24,794 bases of DNA from Lentzea aerocolonigenes (GCF_000955955.1 NZ_JYJG01000224.1:1-24794), one strand, 5' to 3'. Positions 14,695-23,181 are shown, numbered from the stretch's first letter. Notes: generated by a model from the letters alone, not told the origin. Program-made: numbers and translations.

Positions 14695-16184
14695 GCGCAG
14701 CGGTAGCTCGACGACGAACGGGGATCGCCGCCGCGGTACCGCGACACCTGCGGCAGCGGGCACAGGTCGCGCGTGCCGTCGGCGGACGCCCCGGCCAGCA
14801 CGGCCGGGGCCTTGCCGTGCTCGACCCAGTCGACCAGCGCGCCGAGCGGGTCGACCGGCGCGGCACCGTTGCCGCCGAAGCAGTGGTCGACGCCCGGTGC
14901 GAGGAACAGGCGGTAGAAGTCGTTCACATGACCCATCCGCCGCTCGACGTCCGCGCGGTACTTCAACGTGCCGCCGGGTGGGATCAGCTGGTCGTTGGTG
15001 CCCACGAAGGTGATCAGCTTGCCGCCGGAACGCCGGAAACCTGACAGATCAGGGTTCGAGGTGCCGATGACGGAGTCGAACTCGCGCACCGACTGCCGGA
15101 ACAGGTCCCGGTACTGCTGGTAGGTGAGCTTGGACGTGTCGAAACCGGGCTGCTTCAACAGGAAGCTCGCCACCCAGGCGGACGCGACCGGGAAACCGGG
15201 GCCGCCCGGGAAACCGGGAATCATGCCGGCGAGCCAGACCGGATCCGCACCCTTCGGCAGACCTGACCACAACGACCGGCCGCGCTCGTCGGTCGGGCCG
15301 TTCCAGATCTTGCGCATCACGTCGGCATCCAATGAAGTCACCGTGACTTCCTCGCCATCACAGACGACGACCTTGCCGACGAGCCGCCGCGGGTCGTAGC
15401 TGCAGCGGTCCGGCCGGTCGACGATCTGGTTCCGCACCCCGTCAGCGGCGTCGCAGGCCTCGACAGCGGCCGCCCGGAACGCGTTTAGCACGCAGTTTCC
15501 GATGATGTGCCCGTCCTGGTTCTGCACGATCTGCGGCCACAAGGTAGCCACGGCGAACTGGGTCCAGTTCACGGCCGGGGCGTTGGCGAGCACTCCGTCG
15601 TAGTCGTCCGGGAAGTTCTGCGCCTCGGCGTAGCCCTGGCGCCCGCCGGTCGAGCACCCGTTCCAGTACGAGTAGGAAACCGAGCGCTGGTAGTGCTTGC
15701 GGACCACTTCCTTGGCGATCAAGGACGACTCGTGCACCGAACGCGTCGCGAAGTTCGTCAGCAGAGTCTTGTCGAGTTGCCCGTCCCGCACCGCCCAGCT
15801 GGTGTCGAGTCCGGTCAGCACGCCCGCGTCGGTGGTGACGGCCGCGTAGCCGTCCTTCACGGCCTGCACGAACGGCGCCCCGGTGTCACCCGCGGCGTAC
15901 GCGCTGCCGCCGATGCCCTGCAGACGTCCGGACCAGCCGGTCTCGGGAAGCCCGACGACGGTCTTGGCGTGGTCGGAACCGTGCGTCACGGTGATGGTCA
16001 ACTGGCAGTACGCGGGCACGTCGCCATCCGCGGCGTGGCGCACCGCGTCCACGGACTCGATCCGAGCGCCGGCCGGGGCGGTGACCGCGACCGCCGCACA
16101 CGAAGTGCTGCTCGCCGACGCGGGCGCGAGTGGCGCCAGGCCGGTCAGGAGCAGGGTGGTAGCCAACAGCTTTGTCAGTCTCAC
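14691..16184 (-). CDS. Secreted tannase/feruloyl esterase-family protein
   Basis: The 497-aa protein begins with a clear signal peptide (MRLTKLLATTLLLTGLAPLA, then PASA) and belongs to the tannase/feruloyl esterase family, which hydrolyses aromatic esters outside the cell. The CS-D-HC arrangement is complete: C177-S178 in NGCSTGGRQG, D398 in GTNDQLIPPG and H434-C435 in GVDHCFGG, the two cysteines expected to bond and bring Ser and His together. The CDAADGVRNQIVD segment resembles the calcium-binding lid loop. GTG 16184 is chosen because it starts the signal peptide and TAGCGT lies seven bases before it; a TTG six codons upstream is possible. Natural substrate cannot be told. Confidence 0.9.
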   Translation of the reverse strand: MRLTKLLATTLLLTGLAPLAPASASSTSCAAVAVTAPAGARIESVDAVRHAADGDVPAYCQLTITVTHGSDHAKTVVGLPETGWSGRLQGIGGSAYAAGDTGAPFVQAVKDGYAAVTTDAGVLTGLDTSWAVRDGQLDKTLLTNFATRSVHESSLIAKEVVRKHYQRSVSYSYWNGCSTGGRQGYAEAQNFPDDYDGVLANAPAVNWTQFAVATLWPQIVQNQDGHIIGNCVLNAFRAAAVEACDAADGVRNQIVDRPDRCSYDPRRLVGKVVVCDGEEVTVTSLDADVMRKIWNGPTDERGRSLWSGLPKGADPVWLAGMIPGFPGGPGFPVASAWVASFLLKQPGFDTSKLTYQQYRDLFRQSVREFDSVIGTSNPDLSGFRRSGGKLITFVGTNDQLIPPGGTLKYRADVERRMGHVNDFYRLFLAPGVDHCFGGNGAAPVDPLGALVDWVEHGKAPAVLAGASADGTRDLCPLPQVSRYRGGDPRSSSSYRCA

Positions 16185-16295
16185 GCCCGCGACGCTAAGC
16201 AAGGCCGTTGATCCGTCGCGCCCGTCAGATGACGCTGTGTCCGTACGTCATGGCCGGTTCACCGGACCGGGTGACGGGCTGAGAAACTTCCCGCC

Positions 16296-17816
16296 ATGCG
16301 CGAGGTGGGCAACAGACGCTACCGGCTGGTCCGTGAGCTGGGGCGGGGCGGCATGGGGGCAGTGTGGCTCGGCCAGGACACGGTGCTCGGCCGGGACGTC
16401 GCGGTCAAGGAACTCCTCCTGCCGGGCAACGTGCCCGCCGCCGAGCGAGCTGTCTACCAGGAACGGGTGCTGCGCGAAGCCAGGATCGCGAGCCAGCTGC
16501 AGGACCCCGCCATCGTCACCGTCCACGACCTGATCTCCGAGGACGACCAGACGTTCATCGTGATGGAGCTGATCAAGGCTCCCACGCTCGACGAGTCGGT
16601 CGACCTCGACGGCCCGCTCGGCGTCAAAGCCGCCGCCACGCTCGCGATGCAGCTGCTGAACGCGCTGGAGGCCGCGCACTCCGCGGGTGTCGTGCACCGG
16701 GACGTCAAGCCCGGCAACGTGATGGTGCCCGGCAAGGGCACCGCGAAGCTCACCGACTTCGGCATCGCCCAGTCCATCGACGACCCGCGGCTGACCGCGA
16801 CCGGTACGCTGATCGGCTCGCCCGCGTACATGTCGCCGGAACGCCTCGCGGGCGGCGAGGCGATGCCCGCGTGGGACCTGTGGGCGTTGGGCGCCACGCT
16901 CTTCTACGCCACCGAGGGCCGCGGCGCGTTCGACCGGCCGACCACTTCGGCGACGATCCTCGCGGTGATGAACGAACGGCCGGTGCCGCGCGTGACCGGA
17001 CCGTTGGGCGAGCTGATCACCGGGTTGCTGGAGCCGGATCCGAACCGCCGGCTGAGCGCGGCGGCCGCGCACCGGTTGATCGAACGGGCGCTGCACTCCA
17101 CCGGGAGCGAGCTGACCCAGCAGCTCGAGCCGGTCGAACCACCAGCGCCCGCGCCGGTGATCTCCGGGCCGATGACGGTCGACTCGATGGTCATGGCCCC
17201 ACCGGTGATCCTCCCGCCGGCTCCCCCCGGACGACGACGCCCGATCGCCCTGATCCTCTCCGCGACGCTGACCCCGTTGTTCCTCGTGGGCGCGCTGGTC
17301 CTGTTGTACTTCACGGTGTTCAAGCCGATGTTGGAAGGCGCCGGCCTGACCGGTCCGGAGAGCACCCCCGCGATGCAGCCCGTGCTCACCCTCGGACCGG
17401 GCGGCGATCTCCCGTACGACGGGCTGAGGGCGTTCCAGAAGGACTGCCTGAAGTGGACCCCGGCCAAGGGTGCGCGGGAGATCAAGACCGGGGACGAGGT
17501 CGGCTGCTACCTCGAGCACGAGACCGAGGTGCTGGACACGTTCCCGGCCAACTTCGACACCGAGAAGGACGTGCCGTACCCCGGCACGGCGGAACTGACG
17601 AAGATCGGCGGAACCGGGTGCACGCGCACGTTCCTGTCGTCGAAGGTCACCGGTCAGGACAAGGAGAAGACCCTGCGGTACTGGGTGGTCATCCCGACCG
17701 AGGAGGCGTGGAAGGTGAAGACCGAGAACGGTTACCGCAGGTCGAGCCGCATCGTCCACTGCTTCGTTGGCAAGGCGGACGGCACCGCGATCATGGGCCC
17801 CCTGATGCAGAGCTGA
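16296..17816 (+). CDS. Transmembrane Ser/Thr protein kinase with a septum-formation-like outer domain
   Basis: The 506-aa protein has an N-terminal PknB-type kinase domain (about 1-270) with glycine loop GRGGMG (16-21), K38 in VAVKE, catalytic HRDVKPGN (134-141) and DFG from D154. A Pro-rich juxtamembrane stretch is followed by one transmembrane helix (about 316-342). The outer domain (about 360-506) has four cysteines in the pattern DCLKW, VGCYLEHETEVL, TGCTRTF and VHCFVG, with YPGTAEL and IPTEEAW between them. This resembles the Septum_form domain found in actinobacterial membrane proteins rather than PASTA repeats. The kinase should sense an envelope signal and phosphorylate cytosolic proteins. 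No strong ribosome site; AAACTT lies six bases before the ATG. Confidence 0.9.
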   Translation: MREVGNRRYRLVRELGRGGMGAVWLGQDTVLGRDVAVKELLLPGNVPAAERAVYQERVLREARIASQLQDPAIVTVHDLISEDDQTFIVMELIKAPTLDESVDLDGPLGVKAAATLAMQLLNALEAAHSAGVVHRDVKPGNVMVPGKGTAKLTDFGIAQSIDDPRLTATGTLIGSPAYMSPERLAGGEAMPAWDLWALGATLFYATEGRGAFDRPTTSATILAVMNERPVPRVTGPLGELITGLLEPDPNRRLSAAAAHRLIERALHSTGSELTQQLEPVEPPAPAPVISGPMTVDSMVMAPPVILPPAPPGRRRPIALILSATLTPLFLVGALVLLYFTVFKPMLEGAGLTGPESTPAMQPVLTLGPGGDLPYDGLRAFQKDCLKWTPAKGAREIKTGDEVGCYLEHETEVLDTFPANFDTEKDVPYPGTAELTKIGGTGCTRTFLSSKVTGQDKEKTLRYWVVIPTEEAWKVKTENGYRRSSRIVHCFVGKADGTAIMGPLMQS

Positions 17817-17835
17817 CGGGTTCCGGTCACATCTG

Positions 17836-17849
17836 CACGCGATCTCGTG
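17836..17849. promoter_or_regulatory. Near-palindrome upstream of the cupin gene
   Basis: CACGCGATCTCGTG matches its reverse complement at 12 of 14 positions. It is enclosed by GGGTTCC (17818-17824) and GGAACCC (17862-17868), a 7-bp inverted repeat, so the region between kinase and cupin genes may hold an operator or a folded 5' leader. Confidence 0.35.
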
Positions 17850-17885
17850 TCTTGTAGGTGAGGAACCCATGAGAGGACGGTCGGC

Positions 17886-18353
17886 ATGTCATATCCGGAG
17901 AAGGTCTACTTCGGCGACGACGGCGAGATCAGCGCGAACTTCCGCCCGGCGGACACCCGGCCCGAGCACGGCGAACCCGGCAACGGCATCCACTACCTGG
18001 CCACCACCGAGGTCACCAAAGGCGAGTTCGGGCTGTACCGGGTCATGATGAAACCCAAGGCTGGTGGGCCGAGCACGCACTTCCACCGCACGATCTCGGA
18101 GTCGTTCTACATCCTGAGCGGCACCGTGCGGCTCTACAACGGCGACAAGTGGATCGACGCCGGACAGGGCGACTTCCTGCACGTGCCGCAGGGCGGGCTG
18201 CACGCGTTCCGCAACGACTCCGACGCGCCCGCCGAGATGTTGTTGCTGTTCACGCCCGGTGCGCCGCGCGAGGAGTACTTCGAGCGGGTCGCGAGTGTCC
18301 CTGCGGAGGAGCTGTCCGAGTTCCGCGACAAGCACGACTCGTACTTCCTCTGA
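17886..18353 (+). CDS. Metal-binding cupin-domain protein
   Basis: The 155-aa protein is a single cupin with intact ligands: H65-F-H67 and E72 in THFHRTISESFYILSG, and H106 in GGLHAFRN. These bind Fe, Mn or Ni in cupin dioxygenases and isomerases. The core is followed by a C-terminal helix (EEYFERVASVPAEELSEFRDKHD), common in quercetinase-like small cupins. ATG 17886 has AGGACGG upstream. Unlike the cupin at 6838 this one looks catalytically competent. It is followed by a short open frame and the acylase gene on the same strand. Substrate unknown. Confidence 0.88.
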   Translation: MSYPEKVYFGDDGEISANFRPADTRPEHGEPGNGIHYLATTEVTKGEFGLYRVMMKPKAGGPSTHFHRTISESFYILSGTVRLYNGDKWIDAGQGDFLHVPQGGLHAFRNDSDAPAEMLLLFTPGAPREEYFERVASVPAEELSEFRDKHDSYFL

Positions 18354-18358
18354 CGCGC

Positions 18359-18424
18359 ATGCGGGCGATGGACGGCGTATGGTGGGCCGCGCTTTCGGAC
18401 ATCTACGACGCGTGGACCGACTGA
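18359..18424 (+). CDS. Possible 21-residue Trp-rich leader peptide coupled to the acylase gene
   Basis: An ATG at 18359 opens a 21-codon frame (MRAMDGVWWAALSDIYDAWTD) whose TGA overlaps the acylase ATG (TGATG). It carries three Trp residues and begins five bases after the cupin stop. It could serve translational coupling or attenuation. A chance frame is also possible, since no ribosome site of note is seen. Confidence 0.35.
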   Translation: MRAMDGVWWAALSDIYDAWTD

Positions 18425-20580
18425 TGAACGTCCCAGGGCTCACCGCAGAGGTCGAGGTGCTGACCGACAGGTGGGGCGTGCCGCACATCTACGCCGCCGA
18501 CGAGCACGACCTGTTCCTGGCGCAGGGGTTCGTCGCGGCGAGCGAGCGGTTGTTCCAGATGGATCTGTGGCGGCGCAAGGGACTCGGGCTGCTCTCCGAG
18601 GCGTTCGGACCGTCCTGTGTGGAGCAGGACCGGGCGGCCAGACTGTTCCTCTACCGCGGTGAGCCCGACTGGGATCTCTACGGGCCGGACGTGCGGCGGT
18701 CCACCGAGGCGTTCGTGGCCGGGGTGAACGCGTTCATCGACTCGGGGCAGTGGCCGCAGGAGTTCCGGGAGCACACGCCGGGGCGGTGGCACGCCGAGGA
18801 CATCATCCGCATCCGCACCAGCGTCTTCTACCCCAACGTGGAGCAGGAGGTCGCGCGCGCGATCACCTTGGCCCGCCTCGGGCCGGCAGCCGAGGACCTG
18901 CGGAGGTTTCGCAGCGACGGCCACGAGATCGTCGTGCCGGACGGGCTCGACCCGGCGTCGATCCCGCAGGACGTGCTGGACGTCTACCGGCTGGCGTTCG
19001 GGCCGATCCCGGGCGGTGGCAGCAACAACTGGGTGATCGGGTCGTCCCGCACGCGCAGTGGCAGACCGATCTTGGCCAACGACCCGCATCGAGCGATGAC
19101 CTTGCCGTCGCTGCGGTTCGTCACGCACCTGGTGGCGCCCGGCCTGGACGTGATCGGGGCCGGTGAGCCGAGCCTGCCTGGGATCTCGGTGGGGCACAAC
19201 GGGTCCATCGCGTTCGGGCTGACGATCTTCGGGATCGACCAGGAGGATCTGTACGTCTGCGAACAGGAGCGACCGCGACGGGTGACCGAACTCGTTCCGG
19301 TGCGCGGTGAGGAGCCGCGCGAGATCGAGCTGGCGTTCACGCGGCACGGGCCGGTGCTGAAGGAGACGGCCGACCGGGTGTTCGCGCTCAGGGCGGCCTG
19401 GCTGGAGCCCGGCATGGCGCCCTATCTCGGTGGCGTGCAGCTGATGCGGTCCAGGACGACGGACGAGTTCCGCGAGGTGCTGACCGGGTGGGGTGCTCCC
19501 GGCGAGAACCAGGTCTACGCCACCCCGTCGGGGGAGATCGGCTGGCAGGCCGCGGGGCGCGTGCCGGTGCGCCGCGGCTGGGACGGGATGCTGCCGGTGC
19601 CGGGTGACGGCCGCTACGAGTGGGACGGGTTCCGCTCCACGGATCTGCTGCCGGGCTTGAGGAACCCGCCGGAGGACCTGATCGTCACCGCGAACGAGCA
19701 GAACTTCCCCCTGGGAGAACGTGACGGCATCCCGGTCGGCTACGACTACTGGCTCTCGCCGCAGCGTGCCGAACGGATTCGCGAGGTGCTCTCCGCCCGC
19801 TCGGACTGGACGGTCGGGGACAGCCTCGCGCTGCAGGCCGACGAGCTGAACCCGGTGGCCCGCGAGGTCGTGCCGCTGCTGGCCGCGGTCGGCTCGGCGG
19901 ATCCGGTGGTCCGGCGCGCCTTGGAGTTGTTGCGGTCGTGGGACTTCGTCGAGTCCGCCGATGCCGCCGCCCCGGCGCTGTTCCAGGTCTGGTTCCGGCG
20001 GCACCTGCGCCCGGCGTTGCTGATGGACGCGCTCTCTTCGAGCGACCCCGAGCTGGTCGAGGCGGTGCTCCCGGACGAGAGGTTCGCCGGCGACCCGCGC
20101 GTCGATCTGCGGCTGCTGCGCGAGCACGCGGCATTGGGGCCGTTGCTGCGGCGGACGTTCGCCGACGCGGTGGCCGGACTGGTGGCGAACCTCGGCCCGC
20201 GACCCGAGGCGTGGCGGTGGGGTGACCTGCACACGCTGACGTTCACGCCGCTGTTGCCAGGTGCTGGAGCGCTGCCCGCGATCCCGCGAGGTGACAGCGG
20301 CGACACGGTGAACAGCACGACGTTCGACCGGGAGTTCCGGCAGGTGGGGGGCGCGTCGTTCCGCATCGTGATCGACGTGGGGGAGTGGGACTCGTCGGTT
20401 GCCGTGAACGCGCCAGGCCAGTCGGGACGCGCTGACAGCCCGCACTACGACGACCACGTCGACGCGTGGGCGCGCGGCCAGGCGTTTCCGCTCTCGTACT
20501 CGCGCGAGGCCGTGGAACGGGTCGCGGAGTCGCGTCTGGTGCTGACTCCTGTCGCAAATGGACGGTCGGTGTTGTCCTGA
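18424..20580 (+). CDS. Penicillin acylase-family Ntn hydrolase (possible AHL or beta-lactam acylase)
   Basis: The 718-aa precursor belongs to the penicillin amidase/acyl-homoserine-lactone acylase family. Autocleavage should occur in PGGG-SNNWVIG, making S200 the N-terminal nucleophile of the beta chain (200-718); the alpha chain is 1-199. Supporting motifs are DRWGVPHIYA near the N-terminus, NDPHRAM after the nucleophile, and GHNGSIAFGLT. Most relatives are exported through a signal peptide; this one starts MNVPGLTAEVEVLTDRWGVP and has none, so it looks cytosolic or the start is elsewhere. The family hydrolyses amide-linked acyl chains of penicillins, quorum signals or lipopeptides; the substrate cannot be told. 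The ATG overlaps the stop of a short upstream frame. Confidence 0.9.
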   Translation: MNVPGLTAEVEVLTDRWGVPHIYAADEHDLFLAQGFVAASERLFQMDLWRRKGLGLLSEAFGPSCVEQDRAARLFLYRGEPDWDLYGPDVRRSTEAFVAGVNAFIDSGQWPQEFREHTPGRWHAEDIIRIRTSVFYPNVEQEVARAITLARLGPAAEDLRRFRSDGHEIVVPDGLDPASIPQDVLDVYRLAFGPIPGGGSNNWVIGSSRTRSGRPILANDPHRAMTLPSLRFVTHLVAPGLDVIGAGEPSLPGISVGHNGSIAFGLTIFGIDQEDLYVCEQERPRRVTELVPVRGEEPREIELAFTRHGPVLKETADRVFALRAAWLEPGMAPYLGGVQLMRSRTTDEFREVLTGWGAPGENQVYATPSGEIGWQAAGRVPVRRGWDGMLPVPGDGRYEWDGFRSTDLLPGLRNPPEDLIVTANEQNFPLGERDGIPVGYDYWLSPQRAERIREVLSARSDWTVGDSLALQADELNPVAREVVPLLAAVGSADPVVRRALELLRSWDFVESADAAAPALFQVWFRRHLRPALLMDALSSSDPELVEAVLPDERFAGDPRVDLRLLREHAALGPLLRRTFADAVAGLVANLGPRPEAWRWGDLHTLTFTPLLPGAGALPAIPRGDSGDTVNSTTFDREFRQVGGASFRIVIDVGEWDSSVAVNAPGQSGRADSPHYDDHVDAWARGQAFPLSYSREAVERVAESRLVLTPVANGRSVLS

Positions 20581-20742
20581 GTGCATGGCCGGCCTGCTCT
20601 CGCCGACTTCGACCGCGTCCTGGGCGGCTTCGGTGTGACCGGCGCGGTCGAGCAGCTCGTGCCGGCGGAGCTGCTCGACTCCGGTGCCTACGACAGGCAC
20701 GTCAGGACGATGCGCGGCCGCTACCGCCAACGCCGTGACGAC
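20581..20742 (+). pseudogene. Remnant of a MocR-type (GntR/aminotransferase) regulator
   Basis: Directly after the acylase stop the frame reads EQLVPAELLDSGAYDRHV followed by RTMRGRYRQRRDDLV. This matches the segment near the C-terminus of MocR/PdxR-type fusion regulators (typical form: sGAYDRHVRRMRRRYRRRRDAL). Only about 50 codons are left. The helix-turn-helix and PLP-binding parts are absent, and the frame then runs antisense through the ferredoxin gene. I read it as a deletion relic. Confidence 0.65.
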
Positions 20743-20937
20743 CTAGTCCTCCACGAGAATCGCCGACGCCGGGCACACCGCCGCCGCGTGCCGCACGTCA
20801 GCCAGCCTCGCGTCAGGAGGCGAAGCGTCCAGCAGGTCCACCAGTCCGTCGTCGTCCCGCTGGTCGAAGACGTCATCGGCGGCCAGCACGCACTGCCCGG
20901 CCCCGACGCACTTTCCCTGGTCCACCACGACCTTCAC
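20743..20937 (-). CDS. [3Fe-4S] ferredoxin, P450 redox partner
   Basis: The 64-aa ferredoxin has cluster ligands C10 and C16 in KCVGAGQCV, with Ala at position 13 where a [4Fe-4S] protein would have Cys, and C55 in AVCPASAI. Three ligands and the alanine indicate a single [3Fe-4S] cluster, as in actinomycete P450-associated ferredoxins. It should pass electrons from a ferredoxin reductase (not in this window) to the P450 encoded two bases upstream. GTG start at 20937. Confidence 0.95.
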   Translation of the reverse strand: MKVVVDQGKCVGAGQCVLAADDVFDQRDDDGLVDLLDASPPDARLADVRHAAAVCPASAILVED

Positions 20938-20939
20938 GA

Positions 20940-22142
20940 CTACCTCCAGCTCACCGGAAGCTCAGCCACACCACCGGTGAGCGTGGCCCGCACCTCCAGC
21001 TCGCCGAGCTCCTTGGCCAGCCGCAGTCCCGGCACGCGCTTGGCCAGCGCCGCGAACACCACGCGCAGCTCGGTGCGGGCAAGGGACGCGCCGATGCAGA
21101 AGTGGGCGCCGTGCCCGAATCCGAGATGTGTCCTTTCCGGACGGTCCGGGTCGAACGACTCGGCGTTGGAGTACACCTCGGTGTCGCGGTTGGCCGAGTT
21201 GACCGACAACACGACCGCGTCACCGCGCTGGATGGTCACGCCGGAGATCTCCACGTCCTCGTGCGCGTACCGCAGCAGCCCGAGGTCGCCGGGTGCGCCA
21301 AGACGCATGATCTCCTCGACCACCGCGTCGACCCGGCCGTCCGGGTCCGCCACCAGCGCCTCCCACCGCGAGCGTTCGGTGAGCAGGAACAACGTGCCGA
21401 GCCCGATGCGGTTGACGGTCGTCTCGTGGCCCGCGAACAGCAAACCGACGCACAGCCGGACCATCTGCTCGTAGTCGAACGACGGGTCCTCGCTCTGGGC
21501 GCGCACGAGGTCGGAGATCACGTCCTCGCCGAGATCGTTCCGCTTGGTCTCGACCAGCCCGACCATGTACCGGAAGAACTCCTCACGAGCGGCGTGGGCC
21601 TCCGCGCCGATCGTCAGGTTGGCCATCCGCTCGGACAGCCGCGCGAACAGCTCGTGGTCCGACTCCGGCACACCGAGCAGCAGGCAGATCATCGCGACCG
21701 GCAACGGGTAGGCGAGCCCGGAGTGCAGGTCGACGACGTCGTCATCGGACGTGGTCAGCTCGTCCAGGTAGCCCTCGACCAACCGTTCCATGTGGTCGGA
21801 CAGCCTCCGCATGCGCTTGGCGGAGAACGCCGGCGTGAGCAGGCGCCGCATGCGGGCGTGGTCGGCCTCCTCGGTCTCGTAGGTGCCGGTCGGACCGTCC
21901 TGGACCGCGGCGGTCGAGATGCGCGAGGCCTGCTCGGGGTTCGGGTGGGAGCGGCCGAAGCGCTTGTCGCCCAGCAGGAGGCGGACCTCCTCGTAGGAGG
22001 TGACGAGCCAGGCGGGGTCGCCGGCCGGGGTGGTGACCGGTGCGATCGGGGCCTCGCGGCGCAGCACTTCGTAGAGCGGGGCGAGGTCGAGGATGTTCGG
22101 CCTGGCCAGCGGCAGCTGTAGTCGTTCGGTGGCAGTGCTCAT
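20940..22142 (-). CDS. Cytochrome P450 monooxygenase
   Basis: The 400-aa soluble bacterial P450 has the oxygen-binding I-helix motif AGHETT, the ExxR motif EEIMR, and the heme loop FGHGAHFCIG with C349 as thiolate ligand. Length and HLGFGHGAHFCIGASLARTEL are typical of actinomycete class I P450s such as the CYP105/107 groups, which hydroxylate secondary metabolites and xenobiotics. ATG 22142 is preferred because a -10-like TACGGT lies six bases before it. The frame is open to a GTG at 22178, but that lies inside the operator. The ferredoxin gene follows with a two-base gap. A divergent TetR gene probably represses the pair through the palindrome between them. Substrate unknown; prenylindole is a possibility only because the prenyltransferase lies in the same window. 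Confidence 0.95.
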   Translation of the reverse strand: MSTATERLQLPLARPNILDLAPLYEVLRREAPIAPVTTPAGDPAWLVTSYEEVRLLLGDKRFGRSHPNPEQASRISTAAVQDGPTGTYETEEADHARMRRLLTPAFSAKRMRRLSDHMERLVEGYLDELTTSDDDVVDLHSGLAYPLPVAMICLLLGVPESDHELFARLSERMANLTIGAEAHAAREEFFRYMVGLVETKRNDLGEDVISDLVRAQSEDPSFDYEQMVRLCVGLLFAGHETTVNRIGLGTLFLLTERSRWEALVADPDGRVDAVVEEIMRLGAPGDLGLLRYAHEDVEISGVTIQRGDAVVLSVNSANRDTEVYSNAESFDPDRPERTHLGFGHGAHFCIGASLARTELRVVFAALAKRVPGLRLAKELGELEVRATLTGGVAELPVSWR

Positions 22143-22148
22143 ACCTCG

Positions 22149-22154
22149 ACCGTA
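22149..22154 (-). promoter_or_regulatory. -10 box of the P450 operon (leaderless)
   Basis: TACGGT on the minus strand ends six bases before the P450 ATG, fitting TANNNT and a transcript that begins at the start codon. A TGGCAG -35-like hexamer, 17 bp upstream, falls inside the palindrome. Confidence 0.5.
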
Positions 22155-22157
22155 GCG

Positions 22158-22182
22158 ATTAATGGCACTCTCTGCCACTAAT
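22158..22182. promoter_or_regulatory. TetR operator candidate between P450 and TetR genes
   Basis: ATTAATGGCA and TGCCACTAAT are 10-bp arms matching at 9 of 10 positions around a five-base centre (CTCTC). The site covers the P450 promoter spacer/-35 and abuts TTGAAC (22182-22187), a possible -35 for the TetR gene. It is the obvious target of the divergent regulator. Confidence 0.7.
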
Positions 22183-22215
22183 TGAACCGGCTGGGTGACG
22201 TGGTTGAATCGGGTG

Positions 22216-22854
22216 ATGACGGACGTTGTGACCGAAAAGCCTCGCCGGGGTCGGCCACCGGTGAGCGACGAGCAACGTCAGCAGCAGCGGCTGGAGATCT
22301 CACGCCACGCGGTGAGGCTCTTCGCCGAGCAGGGGGTCGCGAACACGTCCGGCGAGCAGATCGCCCAGGCGGCGGGAGTCTCGGAGCGCACGTTCTGGCG
22401 CTACTTCCCGCACAAGGAGGCGTGCGTCGAACCGTTGCTCACCAAGATGGTCGGTGCGTTCTGCGAGGTGCTGCGCGCGTGGCCGGCCGAGCTCGAACTG
22501 ATCGACCACCTGCGCGCGGCCTACAGCCCGCTGCTCGACGGTGCTACGGACGAGGACATCGAGGCTGTTCTCGAAGTCGTGCGGCTGACGCAGAACGAAC
22601 CCGCGCTGCGAGCCGCGTACCTGACGTTGCGCGAACGGGCGGAGCACACGCTGGCCGAGGTGCTCGCCGGGCGCACGGGTCTGCCACAGGACGCCATCGA
22701 GATCCGCGTGCAGGCCGCCGCGGTGAGCGCGGTGCTCAAGGTGGCGACCGACGACGTGGCCCGGTCGACGAGCAAGGGCGTCACGCGGGACATGCTCGAG
22801 CTGCACCGCGAGCAGATCGCCGACGCGCTGCGAGGGCTGTCCCGGTTGCGGTAG
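22216..22854 (+). CDS. TetR-family regulator divergent to the P450 operon
   Basis: The 212-aa protein has an N-terminal helix-turn-helix (RLFAEQGVANTSGEQIAQAAGVSERTFWRYFPHKEA, split across helices 2-4) and a helical C-terminal domain for ligand binding. The N-terminus is basic (KPRRGRPP), typical of the family. ATG 22216 is chosen because TTGAAT lies six bases before it and TTGAAC stands 16 bp further up, suggesting a leaderless transcript; GTG 22195 is possible. It is divergent from P450/ferredoxin with a 25-bp palindrome between them, so autoregulation and repression of the P450 are expected. Confidence 0.92.
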   Translation: MTDVVTEKPRRGRPPVSDEQRQQQRLEISRHAVRLFAEQGVANTSGEQIAQAAGVSERTFWRYFPHKEACVEPLLTKMVGAFCEVLRAWPAELELIDHLRAAYSPLLDGATDEDIEAVLEVVRLTQNEPALRAAYLTLRERAEHTLAEVLAGRTGLPQDAIEIRVQAAAVSAVLKVATDDVARSTSKGVTRDMLELHREQIADALRGLSRLR

Positions 22855-23181
22855 CTAGTGAATGGTGTTCGAGAGCGACCAGTAGACCGCCAGCATGAGC
22901 GCGGCGAAGACGGCCACCCCGATCAGGCCGGCCAGCACCAGACCCGACCCGGCGGAGCGCCACGGAGCCGGCGCGGCCTTCCTGACGATGACGCCCACGA
23001 GCGCGGAGCCGATCGCGATGTAGAAGAACGCGACGACGTATCCGCCGCCGCCGCCGCCGCCGCTCCCGCCGAACGGGTCCAGCGCGGGGTTCAGGAGAGC
23101 GGCGGCAGTCAGCACGAGCAGGGCCGCCGTGGCGGTGAAGCCGACGAGCGCGGCACTCCGGGCGCGATCGATTTCGGTCAT
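22855..23181 (-). CDS. Small membrane protein, three predicted helices, function unknown
   Basis: The 108-aa protein has three hydrophobic stretches (AALVGFTATAALLVLTAAALL, YVVAFFYIAIGSALVGVIV and GLVLAGLIGVAVFAALMLAVY, each split here only for length) and a run of eight glycines with one serine nearby (GGSGGGGGGG) between helices 1 and 2. ATG 23181 starts MTEIDRAR and follows GAGGG closely; an in-frame ATG 15 codons upstream gives an unlikely Cys/Pro-rich start. Its stop abuts the converging TetR stop. No family recognised. Confidence 0.75.
   Translation of the reverse strand: MTEIDRARSAALVGFTATAALLVLTAAALLNPALDPFGGSGGGGGGGYVVAFFYIAIGSALVGVIVRKAAPAPWRSAGSGLVLAGLIGVAVFAALMLAVYWSLSNTIH

Noticed and set aside
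18403..20730. 775-aa minus-strand frame opposite the acylase gene
   Set aside because: Antisense shadow in GC-rich DNA; the plus strand has the full Ntn-hydrolase motif set.
20743..21474. Extension of the MocR-remnant frame to 297 aa
   Set aside because: Past 20742 it only mirrors the ferredoxin and P450 genes and loses all similarity to MocR.
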